Positions 1 through 11,140 of a stretch of DNA of 64,000 nucleotides are shown here, piece by piece (within the stretch, counting starts at the first letter, position 1; each line of letters opens with the position of its first letter). Below the pieces are notes generated by a model. It did no database searches. It was not told the DNA's origin and saw nothing but the letters and a program-made list of their open reading frames with translations. The stretch is taken from contig CM055618.1 of NCBI GenBank assembly GCA_029379385.1, positions 10,798,134-10,862,133 of the forward strand, in the 5' to 3' direction. This stretch comes from Quillaja saponaria. Its lineage: Eukaryota; Streptophyta; Magnoliopsida; Fabales; Quillajaceae. Both the position numbers and the translations under genes were made by a program.

Positions 1-970
1 AGGATTGGCCAAAAGAGGGATGGGATTATCGGAAGTGCTCCAACTAAAGAAATTGAAGAGGAAATTGTTATTCAGACCCACTACCGACCTCCCCCTTCAA
101 AAACCTAGCAATTTCTTTCCAATCAGAGAAAATTCTTGAGATATATGGGGTAGCATTCCAAATGATACATTTTCCATTCACAGTCTCACTGCCCCAACTC
201 CTTAAGAGATCAATAACTTCCAGGAAGCACCTGAGACCTCAAACAGAGTAAAGATGAGATTCCAGAACTGGCCAGCTACTGAGTAGTGAAGAAAAAAGAT
301 GGTCTATGCTCTCATCATTCTTCTTGCACATACAACACCAACTAACAATGACTAGATGCCTTTTTCTTTAGTTGTCAGTGGTCACAAGCCTACCCAAAGC
401 TGCTGTCCACACAAAGAAAGAAGCTTTTTGAGGCACTCTGCACTTCTGAACAGCCTTCCAAGGACAATGAGAGCCATACTCTACACAGAACTTTCTTATT
501 CTAACCATGAAAATACCCTTGCTTTTGGGTTTCCAGAACAATAAATCAATCTCATCCTCCTGCCTCACAATTGAGTAAAGTAGATAAAAAAAAGCCTCTG
601 CAGAGGCCACGTCCCAATCCTATAAAGCTCTATGAAAATGGGTATCCCAGACTACTTCAGATCCTATAAGATTCCAGCCATTAGCAACCTGGGCATGTTG
701 GTCATAAGCTACTGCATAGAGATCTAGAAAAGTATTCTGTAATGCATTCTCAGTACACCAAAGATCATTTGGAAAACTTATTTGGTAGCGATCACCCATC
801 TAATAATGATAAACTGAGCAAAACAAGACCAATCATTACGAATGAACTTCCATAAACCCTCCATGGGAAGAATTCACTGCTTTTGAAGTCTAACCTCTTT
901 GCTCAAGACGATGTTTGGCAACCACAATCATCTCCACAAAGCATCTCAAATCTTCTTGTCGGTAAAGCTG
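1..970 (-). mobile_element. LINE (L1-type) retrotransposon relic, C-terminal reverse-transcriptase part
   Basis: The minus strand from about 610 to 368 reads as an 80-residue stretch like the zf-RVT domain at the end of plant LINE ORF2: a W-K-A-V ... C-R-V-P-Q-K-A-S-F-F-V-W-T-A sequence followed by a GRLVTTDN-like motif. Below 368 a disrupted frame continues with a C-C-M-C-K-K ... E-S-I-D-H-L cysteine/histidine pattern typical of this domain. The frame is broken by stops, so the copy is dead. Its A-rich 3' end would lie left of base 1; the right-hand (5') boundary near 970 is a rough guess. It lies immediately left of the first ARG1 exon seen here, so it probably sits in an ARG1 intron. Family assignment rests on motif recognition only. 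Confidence 0.7.
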
Positions 971-1446
971 GAAGAGGAAAAAGAGACATAAAATAAGTAG
1001 GTAAGCTTGAAAGGTTGCTCTTGGTAAGAGTCAACTGACCACCCTTAGACAAATATAATTTTTTTAACCAGCTAGCGTTTTTTCGAAATGCTAAGGAATA
1101 CTACCCAAATAGAAACTGCCTTGAAAGAGGATCCTAGAGGCAGTCCCAAGTTTTATTGAGTGAAGGGGAGGGGACAAGTGAGATATGCACACACAGAAAG
1201 AGAGAGAGAGAGAGTGGTCTGCTTTCATCACAAAAACAAGCATGTCCTACAAGAGTGGTTCCCTCGTGATAATTGGACTCATGTAAGACATATTACATTC
1301 TTATACAATTGCAAGTTGTATTTGAAAAAAGTTTGTTGTCATAAGTTCTAATCTTGAAATGTTATCTCTTTACATATCAAAATTGTTTTTGTATAAAGAT
1401 GTGTCACTTTCTCCAATTTTTTGAACTTGTACGGTAATCTACGCAG

Positions 1447-2269
1447 GCACTTGATACTGAGGGCATGGACATGGAAATTGACTTATCTAATCTTGGAACT
1501 GTCAATACAATGTTTGCAGCTTTATTCAGGTGGAAATAATTGATTACTAGGAGCTTTTGGAATTTTATAGCTTTGTTTAGGCTCTGATTTTATCTGTTTA
1601 TAGCAAGCTGGGTGTCCCAATCAAAACTACCATTTCAGCTAATGTTCTTGAAGAAGCTCTTAATGGCACAGTTACTGTCAGACCGCTTCCAATTGGAACT
1701 TCTGTTAGTGGAAAGGTTCATATTTCTGTTTTGTAATGCTGAATCCATATTCTTCTGGTGGTGTATATCTTCTGCTTTTACAGCATTTCATTGCAGGTGG
1801 AGAAGCAATGTGCTCATTTCTTTGGTGTAACAATAAATGAGCACCAGGCTGAGGCAGGGGTTGTTGTAAGAGTTACTTCAACAGCGCAAAGCAAATTCAA
1901 GGTACCACTGGGAGGTCTTAGTTGCAACAGTGTGTTGAAGTCTCTCTCTCTCTCGCTCCCTGTGTGTGTCTCTTGCTTGTGCAATCCTACTTTCTTGGTG
2001 ATATTGTATTAAGACTCAGCATTGGAACTTTTTTTTTCAGTTGCTCTATTTTGAACAAGATGCAAGTGGTGGTTACGGTTTGGCATTGCAGGTACTGTAT
2101 ATTCTTCTCTGATGGCTTTTCTTCATTGTTTTTCCTTTCTTTCTTTCTTTGGTTATTTTTTAGTCGTTCACTCTGGACCAATCTGTGAAACTCATTTGTA
2201 TAATTTTCAAACCAGTGGATGCTTGCTAGTTTGATAATTTGTGATGCTCAATTAAATGAAAGTGGTCTA

Positions 2270-2300
<31 letters not shown>

Positions 2301-5300
2301 TATATATATATAATATTTATTTATTTGCCTTATGCTGTTTAAGAAGTGAAAAGCAAAATTAAAAAAAGAAAAGGAAACAATTCCTATTTATCATGTGAGA
2401 AGAATCTGCAGACAGGATTGACCAAGGAACTGAGATCTTATGACAAGGAAAAGGTAAGCTCTCCAATGCATTGTAAGATTCGATGTATGTGGGCTTGTCT
2501 TCCTTGTCAAATCACTTGGAACTCTGACAAAAACTTCTTCATCCACCCTCACCCATTGTTTTTTTACGTCCTTTTATTTGGAAGGGTGGGGGGGGGGGGG
2601 GTTGGTTGTTAGTCGTTTCTCTGACTTCCTTTTTTTGTGTGAAAATACAATTTTATTTTTTGTTAAATTTGATGCATTATTCTTTTATGTCAAATTATGA
2701 TTATGGATTCAAAGGAGGAATTCCTGCATTGGATGTACATGAACTTTGAATCCAGCCTTTGTCAAAATGCTTACTTGGAGACCATCAAGATCTTTCACTA
2801 TAACCAAACTGTTGCTGATTTTTTTGGGGGCTTTCCAATACAAGCCTAATTATTTGGATATTTTTTGCTTTTCGTATACATAAGATTATATGTCAGATCT
2901 TCTAGGATTGCATGTCCAACATCCTTTGTCCATGGCAGAAGCAGGAATTCTTGCATACAAAGTTTGTGTGTGAAATGTGGACATGTTAGTACAGAATTTA
3001 TTGAATCTGGTCTGATAGTATAAGTTTATAGCACTTCTCGTAATAGAATGTGAAATTCCCTAATTTATTAACTGGATGCCTTGGTGATCCAAGGTCTCAA
3101 GAAATTGTTAGAGGTTTTCATATTTGAAAAAAAAAACATATTGGTTTTAGGGCTACATGCGTCTTGATCTCGAATTAGGGTTGGCAATACTTCAAACATG
3201 TAGAGTATCCAAACTGTTTGTTCTTAAATAGGGAGGATATCAAACGGGGTGTTCTTGATGTTCTCATTCATAGCGTCAAAGGAGCACTCTACCCAAGAGG
3301 TTAAGCTGTCAGGTGAAACTTAAGATTGAGTTTTAATCTTTTACATGCCATGTACCCATAAGCCCATTGGGCTTGCCAGTGTGGATAATGCTCAATCTCT
3401 CCTCTTACCTTGTGATAATTTTAATTATGGAAATGAGTGGCGGCAAGGATCGAACTCCTGGCCACTTGATCGTAAAGACTCTAATATCATGTCAAATGAC
3501 CACTTAATTGAAAAGTTTAAGTTGCCAGGTGAGCCCCAAGAATGGGTTTTAATCTCTCAGACACAGTAAAGGCACTTCGTGGAGGAGCCACTGAGCTTCT
3601 ACATGAACTTATAACACTTGAATTTTTGTATATGTTCTTTTATCTTTTAGCATAGTTTAGGCGTAATACTGTAATAACCACTGAACACAAGCACATGATT
3701 TTGTAATATGTGATCTCAGAAATTTGAGTACCATGGTCATTATCTAATATCTATTCTGTTACTTAATGAAGAATTTTGTCACCTTAATGTTTCCTTTAGG
3801 AGAGGTCAAAATGGGAGGTGAAAGTAATTTTTCTGGTTTGCATTCAAAAAGGAAATGGGAGGAATGGTATTGGGGAGACAATTTCAATGTTGTGACCACA
3901 AAAATAATTCCTCTACATTGGAGAATTGATTGTACATTTACTATTATTTGTTAGGAGAGATTTAAGTAGGATGAATGAAAATAGGTTATTTTGTTCATTG
4001 CCGTTCTATATCATATTTTTGTTATTCTCTTCCCAAGGAAAGTAAAATCAGTCTCTTCTCATTTTTAGTCCTTCCACTTTATTTCCTTCCCAAACAAGAG
4101 TAGGAAACACTACAGTCCCTCCAACTTTTTCCATTTTCATTCATCTCATTTTCTTTCATCCATTAGTGTTCCCAAACAAAGGCCAAAGGACTCTAGACAC
4201 ATGTCAAAATATGAAACTTAAGAGCTATAGACCTTAGAGGCTAGTTGGCTGGTGTGTACAAAATTGTAAATGAGGTTCTCTTCAGAAGACATATTGTAGG
4301 TTGGAAATAGAACTATTGGAAAGTTGCAGCATTCCAGCTTGGTTAAATAACTGCAGTTTTGTAGCTCACATGAGGAATGGATTATTGCAAGAAGTTATTG
4401 AGTTTTGGTGCTGAAATGGTGGTAGGGATATGTTAGGCCAAGTAAGTTTTTGGTGATATGTTAATGTTACAAAAGGAGGAGAAGGGTGGCGGCTTAATGT
4501 TTGAGGGGAATGGGTAACGCTGACCTAACCATGTATTTGCCTGTCAATCGACAGAATTTCTAGTTTGCTCTGATTAGTGGTCTTCAGCAATGAGACACTC
4601 TTTTGCCTCCTCTCTTTAAAGTTTTGTGTGATTGATTTAGCTTTGGAGGTGGAGCAAGTGGCGGAACACCAATTACTCTATTTATCATCTTTTTCTTTCT
4701 TACTTTTCTCCTTTTCTTTCTATTGAGGAGAAATAAAAATAAAAATATACTTTTTAGTAGTTAATTACTATTATTTAGTACTACCTACGCAGACAATATA
4801 AGCAAAGTTCAATTTAATTGAAAAGAAGTAGCAAAATAAAATTAAAAACAAATTAATTTTATTAGTTTTTAGAGAATATAACGTTTGTGTTGATTGTTAA
4901 AACTCATCTAGGATAAAATTTATTCATCAATAAATTACATTATGTTTTGACTAAAGCGCCTTGTTGTTTAATGTTCAAGTCAAACAAACTAAAATGCAAT
5001 TGAAACATGTTTTTTTTTGTCTTGTTTATTGGGTTGAGCCAAAGTTTCACAGTGTAACCTATTGGATAATTATGACCCTAGAGCAACCCGAAAAATAAGT
5101 TTTAGTTCACAAAGCGGAGGAATGGGGGATTTATTTATTTATTATTTATTTTTTATGATTTGTTTCTTTCTTGTAGCCTATATATAAAGGCATTTAACTC
5201 TAGGGTTTCATTACTTTTTTTTTTTACCAAAACATTTGTATTTTCTCTTTGAAGTCAAGAACAAAATAGTGAATTTCAATCTCTTTAGTGAGGATATAAG

Positions 5301-8300
5301 CTAAATTGAGTCAAACCTCAATACATCTTGTGTTCTTTTTTTTTATTGTTTTTGTTTTTCAGTTTTAGATTTCATCCTATTCTTGCTTCTGTTTAACAAA
5401 GTATTTTTTACTATTTCTAGAAAAGAAAACTGTAACAAACTTTTATATAAAAATCTCTGAGAAGTATCTCTTTCAGAAGTAAAATATAGGAGTCTACTGT
5501 TTCTTACTTCTTCAAAATAATTTCAACTTGGAATTCCTCTTCCAAATCCAATCATACGTTTAGAGATTTACCATGTTAATTAATAGGGATTATTCAGTAG
5601 ATAAAATGGCAATTCAAATTTAATGGAAGTCCTTATACCAAAAAACAAAGGAGAGGCTTGACTGGATGGTAGTCAATTTCACAAGTCAGGAAGAACAAGG
5701 GGGAGAAAAAGAAGAAAATGGGCAGTTGGTCAAAAGCAATAGACTAAAGTAAAAGCACTGTAGAAACTAACTATGTACTCAATCAGATTAGGAATCTAGA
5801 AGATGTCTAGTGCTCCTGTGGATTGTGAGGGAGGCTGGGTGGGAGGGGGGGGGGGGGTCATACTCAAAATAGGTTTCTCCCCTGTCCCTGCCTGTAGCAG
5901 GTACTGAAGGTCCCTAACCTTTCTGATATAGACTGCACTGCTACATTTTATCAATAATGGAAGAAATATCAACTGGGCCATCGGTCATTTGATTTCTTCC
6001 ATTTTTAAGAAATCTGTTCATCTTCAGTTTGATGCCTTTGAATATTCGTTCCTTTCTAGGTAATTTCAGAAAAATATTGGTGTTTCCTTTCTTACTATTT
6101 AGGTGAAAGTTATGCTGGGTAGTCAGCAGCTAAAGGCACACCCAAGGCCCTAGGTCCCCTTTAGCACCTGATGCACTAGGCACAAAACAAGCACAGCTGA
6201 GTAAAGCAGGCACAAACGTATTTAATATATAAATTAGAAGTTAATTATCTCACGTATGCTTATAGTTTCCTTTTTGGATAGTGATAGATTAATAGAGTTC
6301 AATTCCATTTTGAATGATCTTCTTATAGTTGTCTTGTTAATTTTTATTATGACCTAACTTACCTCATTGCTTATCTTATATCTTTCTTTTTTTAATAAGT
6401 ATCACTCCTCTTTAAATTATATTCTCTTAATATATTTATTATTTATCTAGCTTTTTCTCATATTTTTACAGTATTTTTTGTATCTGTATTTGATACTTAC
6501 CTCACTTTTGACGAATCAAAATCAAGAAGGGTAATAAAACTTTCTTTCTTCATCTAGTCTCTCTCAATCTCTTGGTCCCTATTTTTCCATCGAAATGATA
6601 TTCTTCTTATTTCTATTCACAAATGGCTGCACTTCAGTCAGTATGCACCTCCAGTGCCTTGTGCATTCCACAAGGCATATGCACTGATGGAAGGCGCCTC
6701 GCCCCAGTCCCATTTGCTCCTGGGGAAGTGTTTGTGCTTTTGGCTACATTGGATTTGGAGTTCTGGTCCTAAATTACTCTAGTCTGGTCCACATCTGTCC
6801 GGCTTTTTGCCAATTTTCATACCAAGTATCAATAAGCTGCCTGTTGGGATTCTTTTGGGTGAAAATTTACAAATTTGTATGATCTTCTGCAGTTTACTGT
6901 AAAGAAATGAATCTCCCAATCTTTTATCTAAAGAATTTTACACCAAAGCCCAATACTATAATATTTAATTATAACATCTAGTTTGCTTCATTTGTTAGTT
7001 GGTTCTGCACTATGTAGATATTGCTGATAGAAAAATATTCAAAGAAAACTATCTGAAGTGGTATGTAGTGTCAGATATCAGCAATTCCTGCCTTAGTTAG
7101 TAGTGGTGCAGTACATATGTGTACTGATCCAGAGTATAACTTGGAAAAAAAATCAACTCTTGGCTGATTGGATACAGGAATTTCATTAGCAGCTATTAGT
7201 CTTTAAAAGGCTATATTTATAATGTAATGAAAAGTTAGAAATTTATATGGATAGCAGGCTTGTTTATTACATACCATATGGATATTCTAGTTTGGATATT
7301 TAGAGTTGACAGAACAGAGAGAATAAGATATTGTTTCAAGGATGTAAGAAGGTTTTATAGTCTTTTAGATGGATGAATGATTTAGATTTTTTGTCCTTGA
7401 CCCAAAATTATCTTGAGCTTGTAATTACAGATTTTTAGAAGGAAACGAAGGCAGCATCATATCTGAGCAAGATCTGGCATTGAACAAACTAGGGAGTTCA
7501 GATTACAGTTAAAAGGAAAAAAAGGGAGAGAGGGAGAAGAATTAGAGAAGTACTTCGGGTATCAAACCTGGGATGGAATTGTATCATAATCAAAAGATCA
7601 GAGCTTCACAGCTTCTTGAGTTCTCTAACAAATAAATGTGGAGTTTTCCTTCATATATTCCTGTAGTGGACTTGGACTTCTAATACAGATACAAAAACTG
7701 AAACTACCAAATCCACTGCAGACTGCACTCAAAACCCAATTATGTAAAACCCACAATAAGATCTATGGGTTCATCCAAAACTCCATGTCCAACAAATCTA
7801 AAAGATCACAAAGTACAAACTTATCTAATAATTGAAAACCATACGAAGCTTCTTAGCTAAAAAAAAGAAAAAGAAAAAGAAACCATAAGCATACAGCCTC
7901 TTATTCTTCAAAATATTCAAAGTCATTAAGCCTAAAGAGTATCACAGTTCAGGCAGTGTTCCAAAAATCAACCATAGTTCAATATTTCATGGATCCTTGA
8001 TCCTATATTCTTAATACTTCTGCTGCTTGCATTATGTACATGTACTGTTACTATTGAATACTAAGAATTATGCAACGTCACACGAGCTCGAGCAATTACA
8101 TAGATTGGTTCAAACATTATTAATGCTTTGAACGTCCTATTTCAAGTGCTTCCCCTTCTATCCTCCAGTTTTATACTCTTATTTATGAATTCCTTATTGA
8201 ACTTTATACAGCAAGTGGATGGAAGAAATAAAATGTCATCCTTGAGCCTTTCTTGTAATTAATTTTGTGATAGCGTTTATTTCATCCACGTTTAGTAGTA

Positions 8301-9680
8301 CATGTAATTAAAATCCCCCTGTTAAGTCAGAAATTGACTGTTATATATGTTATATGCAATTGTCTTCTTCAGGAAGAAAGTGAGAAGACCGGCAAGATAA
8401 CATCTGCAGGAATGTATTTCTTGCATTTTCAAGTGTATAGAATGGATTCAACTGTGAATGCGGTATGCAAGTGTTTTAGGTTTCTTTCTTTGCTTTCTCT
8501 TCCTTCTTTTTTTTTTTTTTGGGGGGGGGGGGGGGAGAATGTGGTTTGGGATTATGGAGATGGTGTTACCTTGTTTCATGGCTGAATCAGTTTTCTGTCA
8601 AATCGTGTAGTTAGCCATGGCTAAGGACCCTGAAGCTTCATTCTTCAAAAGGTTGGAAGGTCTTCAACCTTGTGAAGTTTCAGAACTCAAAGCTGGAACC
8701 CATATATTTGCTGTTTATGGTCCGAACTCTTACTTTTTCCGATCTTCTTTTTGCTTGCTTGACTCTTTTATAGTACTTGTTCTGTTCACTGATTATGTCA
8801 AGATATGTTCAGGAGATAACTTCTTCAAGACTGCTTCCTACACAATTGAGGCACTCTGTGCAAAATCATATGAGGACACAACACATAACCTTAAAGAGAT
8901 TGAATCTCAAATCTTAAGAAAGAGAAATGAGCTACGCCAATTTGAGGCAGAATACAGAAAGGTTTTTGTTCTTCCTATCAGTGAAAACTTGCAATGGATG
9001 TGGTTCATATAATATTGTTTATCTTAATGCTTTGCAGGCATTGGCACGATATCAAGAAGTGACCAAAAGATATGAACAAGAAAAATTGTCTGTATGTTGT
9101 CTTCTCATTATTCTCATAGCCTGTGTTACAGTTACAATGACAATTGCATGCTCACATTATCATCATTTTTAATTAGTTTTTCCTATTGAAATTTATTCAG
9201 TTTCTAGCTGACTTGTAGAGCATGTAGAGACTGTATTTATTGTGTTTTGTAGTGACAATTGATGTCAGTTTTCCCTTGAGTCATGCTTCTTTAATTCAAT
9301 TTTCCAAGCAATCAATTTTTCTTCCTTTTCTTCATTTCTTTAGTTTTTTCCTGCTTTATGCTTTCTCCATTATAATTTGACAAAACTTGTTTTGATTTTT
9401 GTGTCCTATCTTCTATCTTACCATGTTAAATCTGATTTTGCAATTCAGGTAGAAGAGCTTCTGAAACAGAGAGACAATATCCATTCTTCGTTCACCGTTG
9501 CAAGATCACATTGGTATTAGCGGGAGTGGTAGTGGTGTAAGTAACGGAAGTGCTAGCAAACTTGCTGGTGAATATTTTAAGGCTGATAGCCCTGTGCAAG
9601 ATGGAGATGGCAAGGATAAATCAGGCAAAAAGAAATGGTTCAACCTTAACCTCAAGGGCTCTGATAGGAAGTTGGTTTGA
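1447..9680 (+). CDS. ARG1: ARG1 (DnaJ-like, gravitropism) gene, 5' partial, with a frameshift in the last exon
   Basis: ARG1 is a peripheral-membrane J-domain protein of the secretory system needed for early gravity signalling and PIN/auxin redistribution in roots. Exons seen (all GT-AG): 1447-1529, 1604-1715, 1797-1901, 2041-2091, 8373-8462, 8611-8719, 8813-8961, 9038-9091, 9449-9680; phases join cleanly. Landmarks: TEGMDMEIDLSNLGTVN, KLGVPIKTTISANVLEEAL, an HFFGVTI core, a coiled-coil-like stretch from exons 7-8 (EIESQILRKRNELRQFEAEY), and the conserved C-terminus KKKWFNLNLKGSD. The J domain and first half of the protein are absent and should lie left of the window. Odd: in the last exon the spliced frame stops at 9518-9520, but the conserved tail continues in the next frame to the stop at 9678-9680, implying one extra base near 9497-9509. 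Family assignment is strong from sequence similarity recalled from Arabidopsis At1g68370. Confidence 0.93.
2271..2312. repeat. (TA)n microsatellite interrupted by CACACA
   Basis: Alternating TA for about 42 bases with a central CACACA, inside the large ARG1 intron. Confidence 0.95.
2588..2601 (+). repeat. Poly-G run (14 G)
   Basis: Fourteen consecutive G on the sense strand of the ARG1 intron. Such runs are rare in AT-rich plant DNA and are prone to sequencing length errors. Confidence 0.95.
3285..3570. repeat. Interspersed repeat with similar ends
   Basis: Two similar segments, about 3298-3343 (TTAAGCTGTCAGGTGAAAC ... GTTTTAATC) and 3515-3557 (TTTAAGTTGCCAGGTGAGC ... GTTTTAATC), lie in direct orientation about 215 bp apart. 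Between them is 'GGATCGAACTCCTGGCC ... CTCTAATATCATGT', a wording seen in many dispersed dicot repeats (a degenerate form of 'gatcgaac...ctctgataccatgt'). It is probably a small LTR-like or TRIM-like relic. Family not established. Confidence 0.45.
5285..5410. repeat. Dispersed repeat, copy A (similar to 46535-46655)
   Basis: The string 'agtcaaacctcaatacatctt...cttttttttttattg...tttttcagttttagatttcatcctatt' has a diverged counterpart at 46552-46630 ('agtcaaatctcaatatatctt...ttttcagttttggattttatcatatt'). Same strand, low complexity in part, no coding content. Confidence 0.4.
5845..5857 (+). repeat. Poly-G run (13 G)
   Basis: Thirteen consecutive G after GGGTGGGA; second long poly-G run in the same ARG1 intron. 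Confidence 0.95.
8507..8535 (+). repeat. T14-G15 double homopolymer
   Basis: Fourteen T followed directly by fifteen G in the short ARG1 intron 8463-8610, about 75 bp upstream of the acceptor at 8610. It is the third long poly-G run in this gene. The exact lengths may be unreliable. Confidence 0.95.
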
Positions 9681-10412
9681 AAAGGTGCTTGGTTTGGATT
9701 ATTTCTATTAATCGGAGTTTGAATGTGAATCTTGGCATGAAACGCCTTAGCCAGGCCTGCATAGGCTAGCTCTTGCATTTGGTTTAAGAATATTTTCCAT
9801 CCCCCTAGGGTTCACCAAGGTTATTGATTGTGTTGTATTAATCTGTTCTTTTATAGTATTGTGAAATATGGAATGTTTGTCTATTAACATTTTCAAAACC
9901 ATTTTTGTAATGCAGCAGCATCATTGTCAAATATAATTTTGGTACTGTGAGTTTGTAACAATGCATTCATTCTTAGTTTTATGCGACGAAGAATCAGTTT
10001 TTCTGAATTGCCCTTTATCTTCTAATTATGTCTTTAATTTTTAACTAGTCAATTCTAATGAGTTTAAGATTTAAGAATTTGTTGAGTTGAATTTTTAATT
10101 ATTTATGGATTGGTGAAGATAATGAATGTACTCATGTAGGTGGGTTTTATCTCCAATCTCTCCCTTATGATCTCAGATACTGCCTCTATTTTATCTTAAG
10201 GAAACAAAGGCTTTTGATCTCTTAAAAGTTGCATCTATTTTTTGAATTCTCAATAAAGTTTTGTATCATATTTAAACTCATTGAATCAAGCTATCATATT
10301 GTTTCGTACAAATTGACCAATCTAATATAAAGTTTTGTTTAATCTAATTTAAGTTTCTAAACTACCATCATATTTTTATCACAAAACTATGTACCATGTA
10401 CATCAATTTCAA

Positions 10413-10502
10413 AGCTAATTCAATTGGCTTAGGTTAACTATCTATTATAAAATCCTAAGCTACTTCAATTGGCTAAGGTTAACTATGTATCATACCTAAG
10501 CT
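10413..10502. repeat. Two-copy 45-bp tandem repeat
   Basis: 'AGCTAATTCAATTGGCTTAGG' with 'TTAACTATCTATTATA' at 10413 recurs as 'AGCTACTTCAATTGGCTAAGG' with 'TTAACTATGTATCATA' at 10458, offset 45 bp. No function suggested. Confidence 0.85.
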
Positions 10503-11107
10503 AAATAATTTATAAATTGGGTTGGTTAAGACAATGACAAAAGATATGGGTATTAAATAAGCAATTAGATAACTTGCAACTATGTTTCCTTCTCAAAATA
10601 AATAAAAAAAGATTATTGTCAAGATTGATGGGTTAGACAATAGATACAGATAAATTATCATCTTAGGGACTAAATAAATATAAAAATAAGATGACTTAAT
10701 GCACACACTTAAACTCAATTCAATCACCAATTTATCTTGACATTTTTTGATTCCAAACTAGCTACTATTATTTTAGTGAGTTAGACCATTACATCTATTT
10801 GGCTTTTCCCAAGAGGCAAATTTTGCCAGAACCCAAACAATTTAACAATATAGAATTTATTTTTTGGAATTGTTAGAATATGAACATCATGTGGGTTATA
10901 TAAGTAATGCCAAAAAACATTATCAAAATAGATAAGTACTCCCACATGCATATAGATACTATTTTGTTTCGGTTCTGAAGTTTGAACATGCACAAAAGGT
11001 AGATTCCTCGTTGGATCATGCAGGTATGTGTCCCTTTTGGAACCTATTTTTTAGGCTAAAATGTGTGAAATCCCTTTAATTTTATCAAGTCCCACATAAT
11101 TCTATTC

Positions 11108-11108
<1 letters not shown>

Positions 11109-11138
<30 letters not shown>

Positions 11139-11140
11139 TT
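11109..11140. repeat. (ATT)n microsatellite
   Basis: About ten perfect TAT/ATT triplets. Confidence 0.95.

Larger units (their letters stand above)
2092..8372 (+). other. Large ARG1 intron (6.3 kb) with repeats
   Basis: This intron lies between the exon ending LALQ and the exon starting EESEKTGK; both flanks are phase 0. Neighbouring introns are mostly about 75-360 bp, so this one has been enlarged. It holds a TA dinucleotide array, two long poly-G runs, a possible 42-bp cassette exon (2412-2453), a repeat with similar ends near 3285-3565, and two related GC-richer fragments near 6120-6220 and 6640-6730 with 'AAGGCAC/AAGGCGC ... CTAGG' words that look like a fragmented interspersed repeat. 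No open frame of substance was seen. Confidence 0.75.

Noticed and set aside
9497..9520. 24-base GT...AG stretch that might be a micro-intron explaining the ARG1 break
   Set aside because: Too short for splicing, and removing it keeps the wrong frame and meets a stop.
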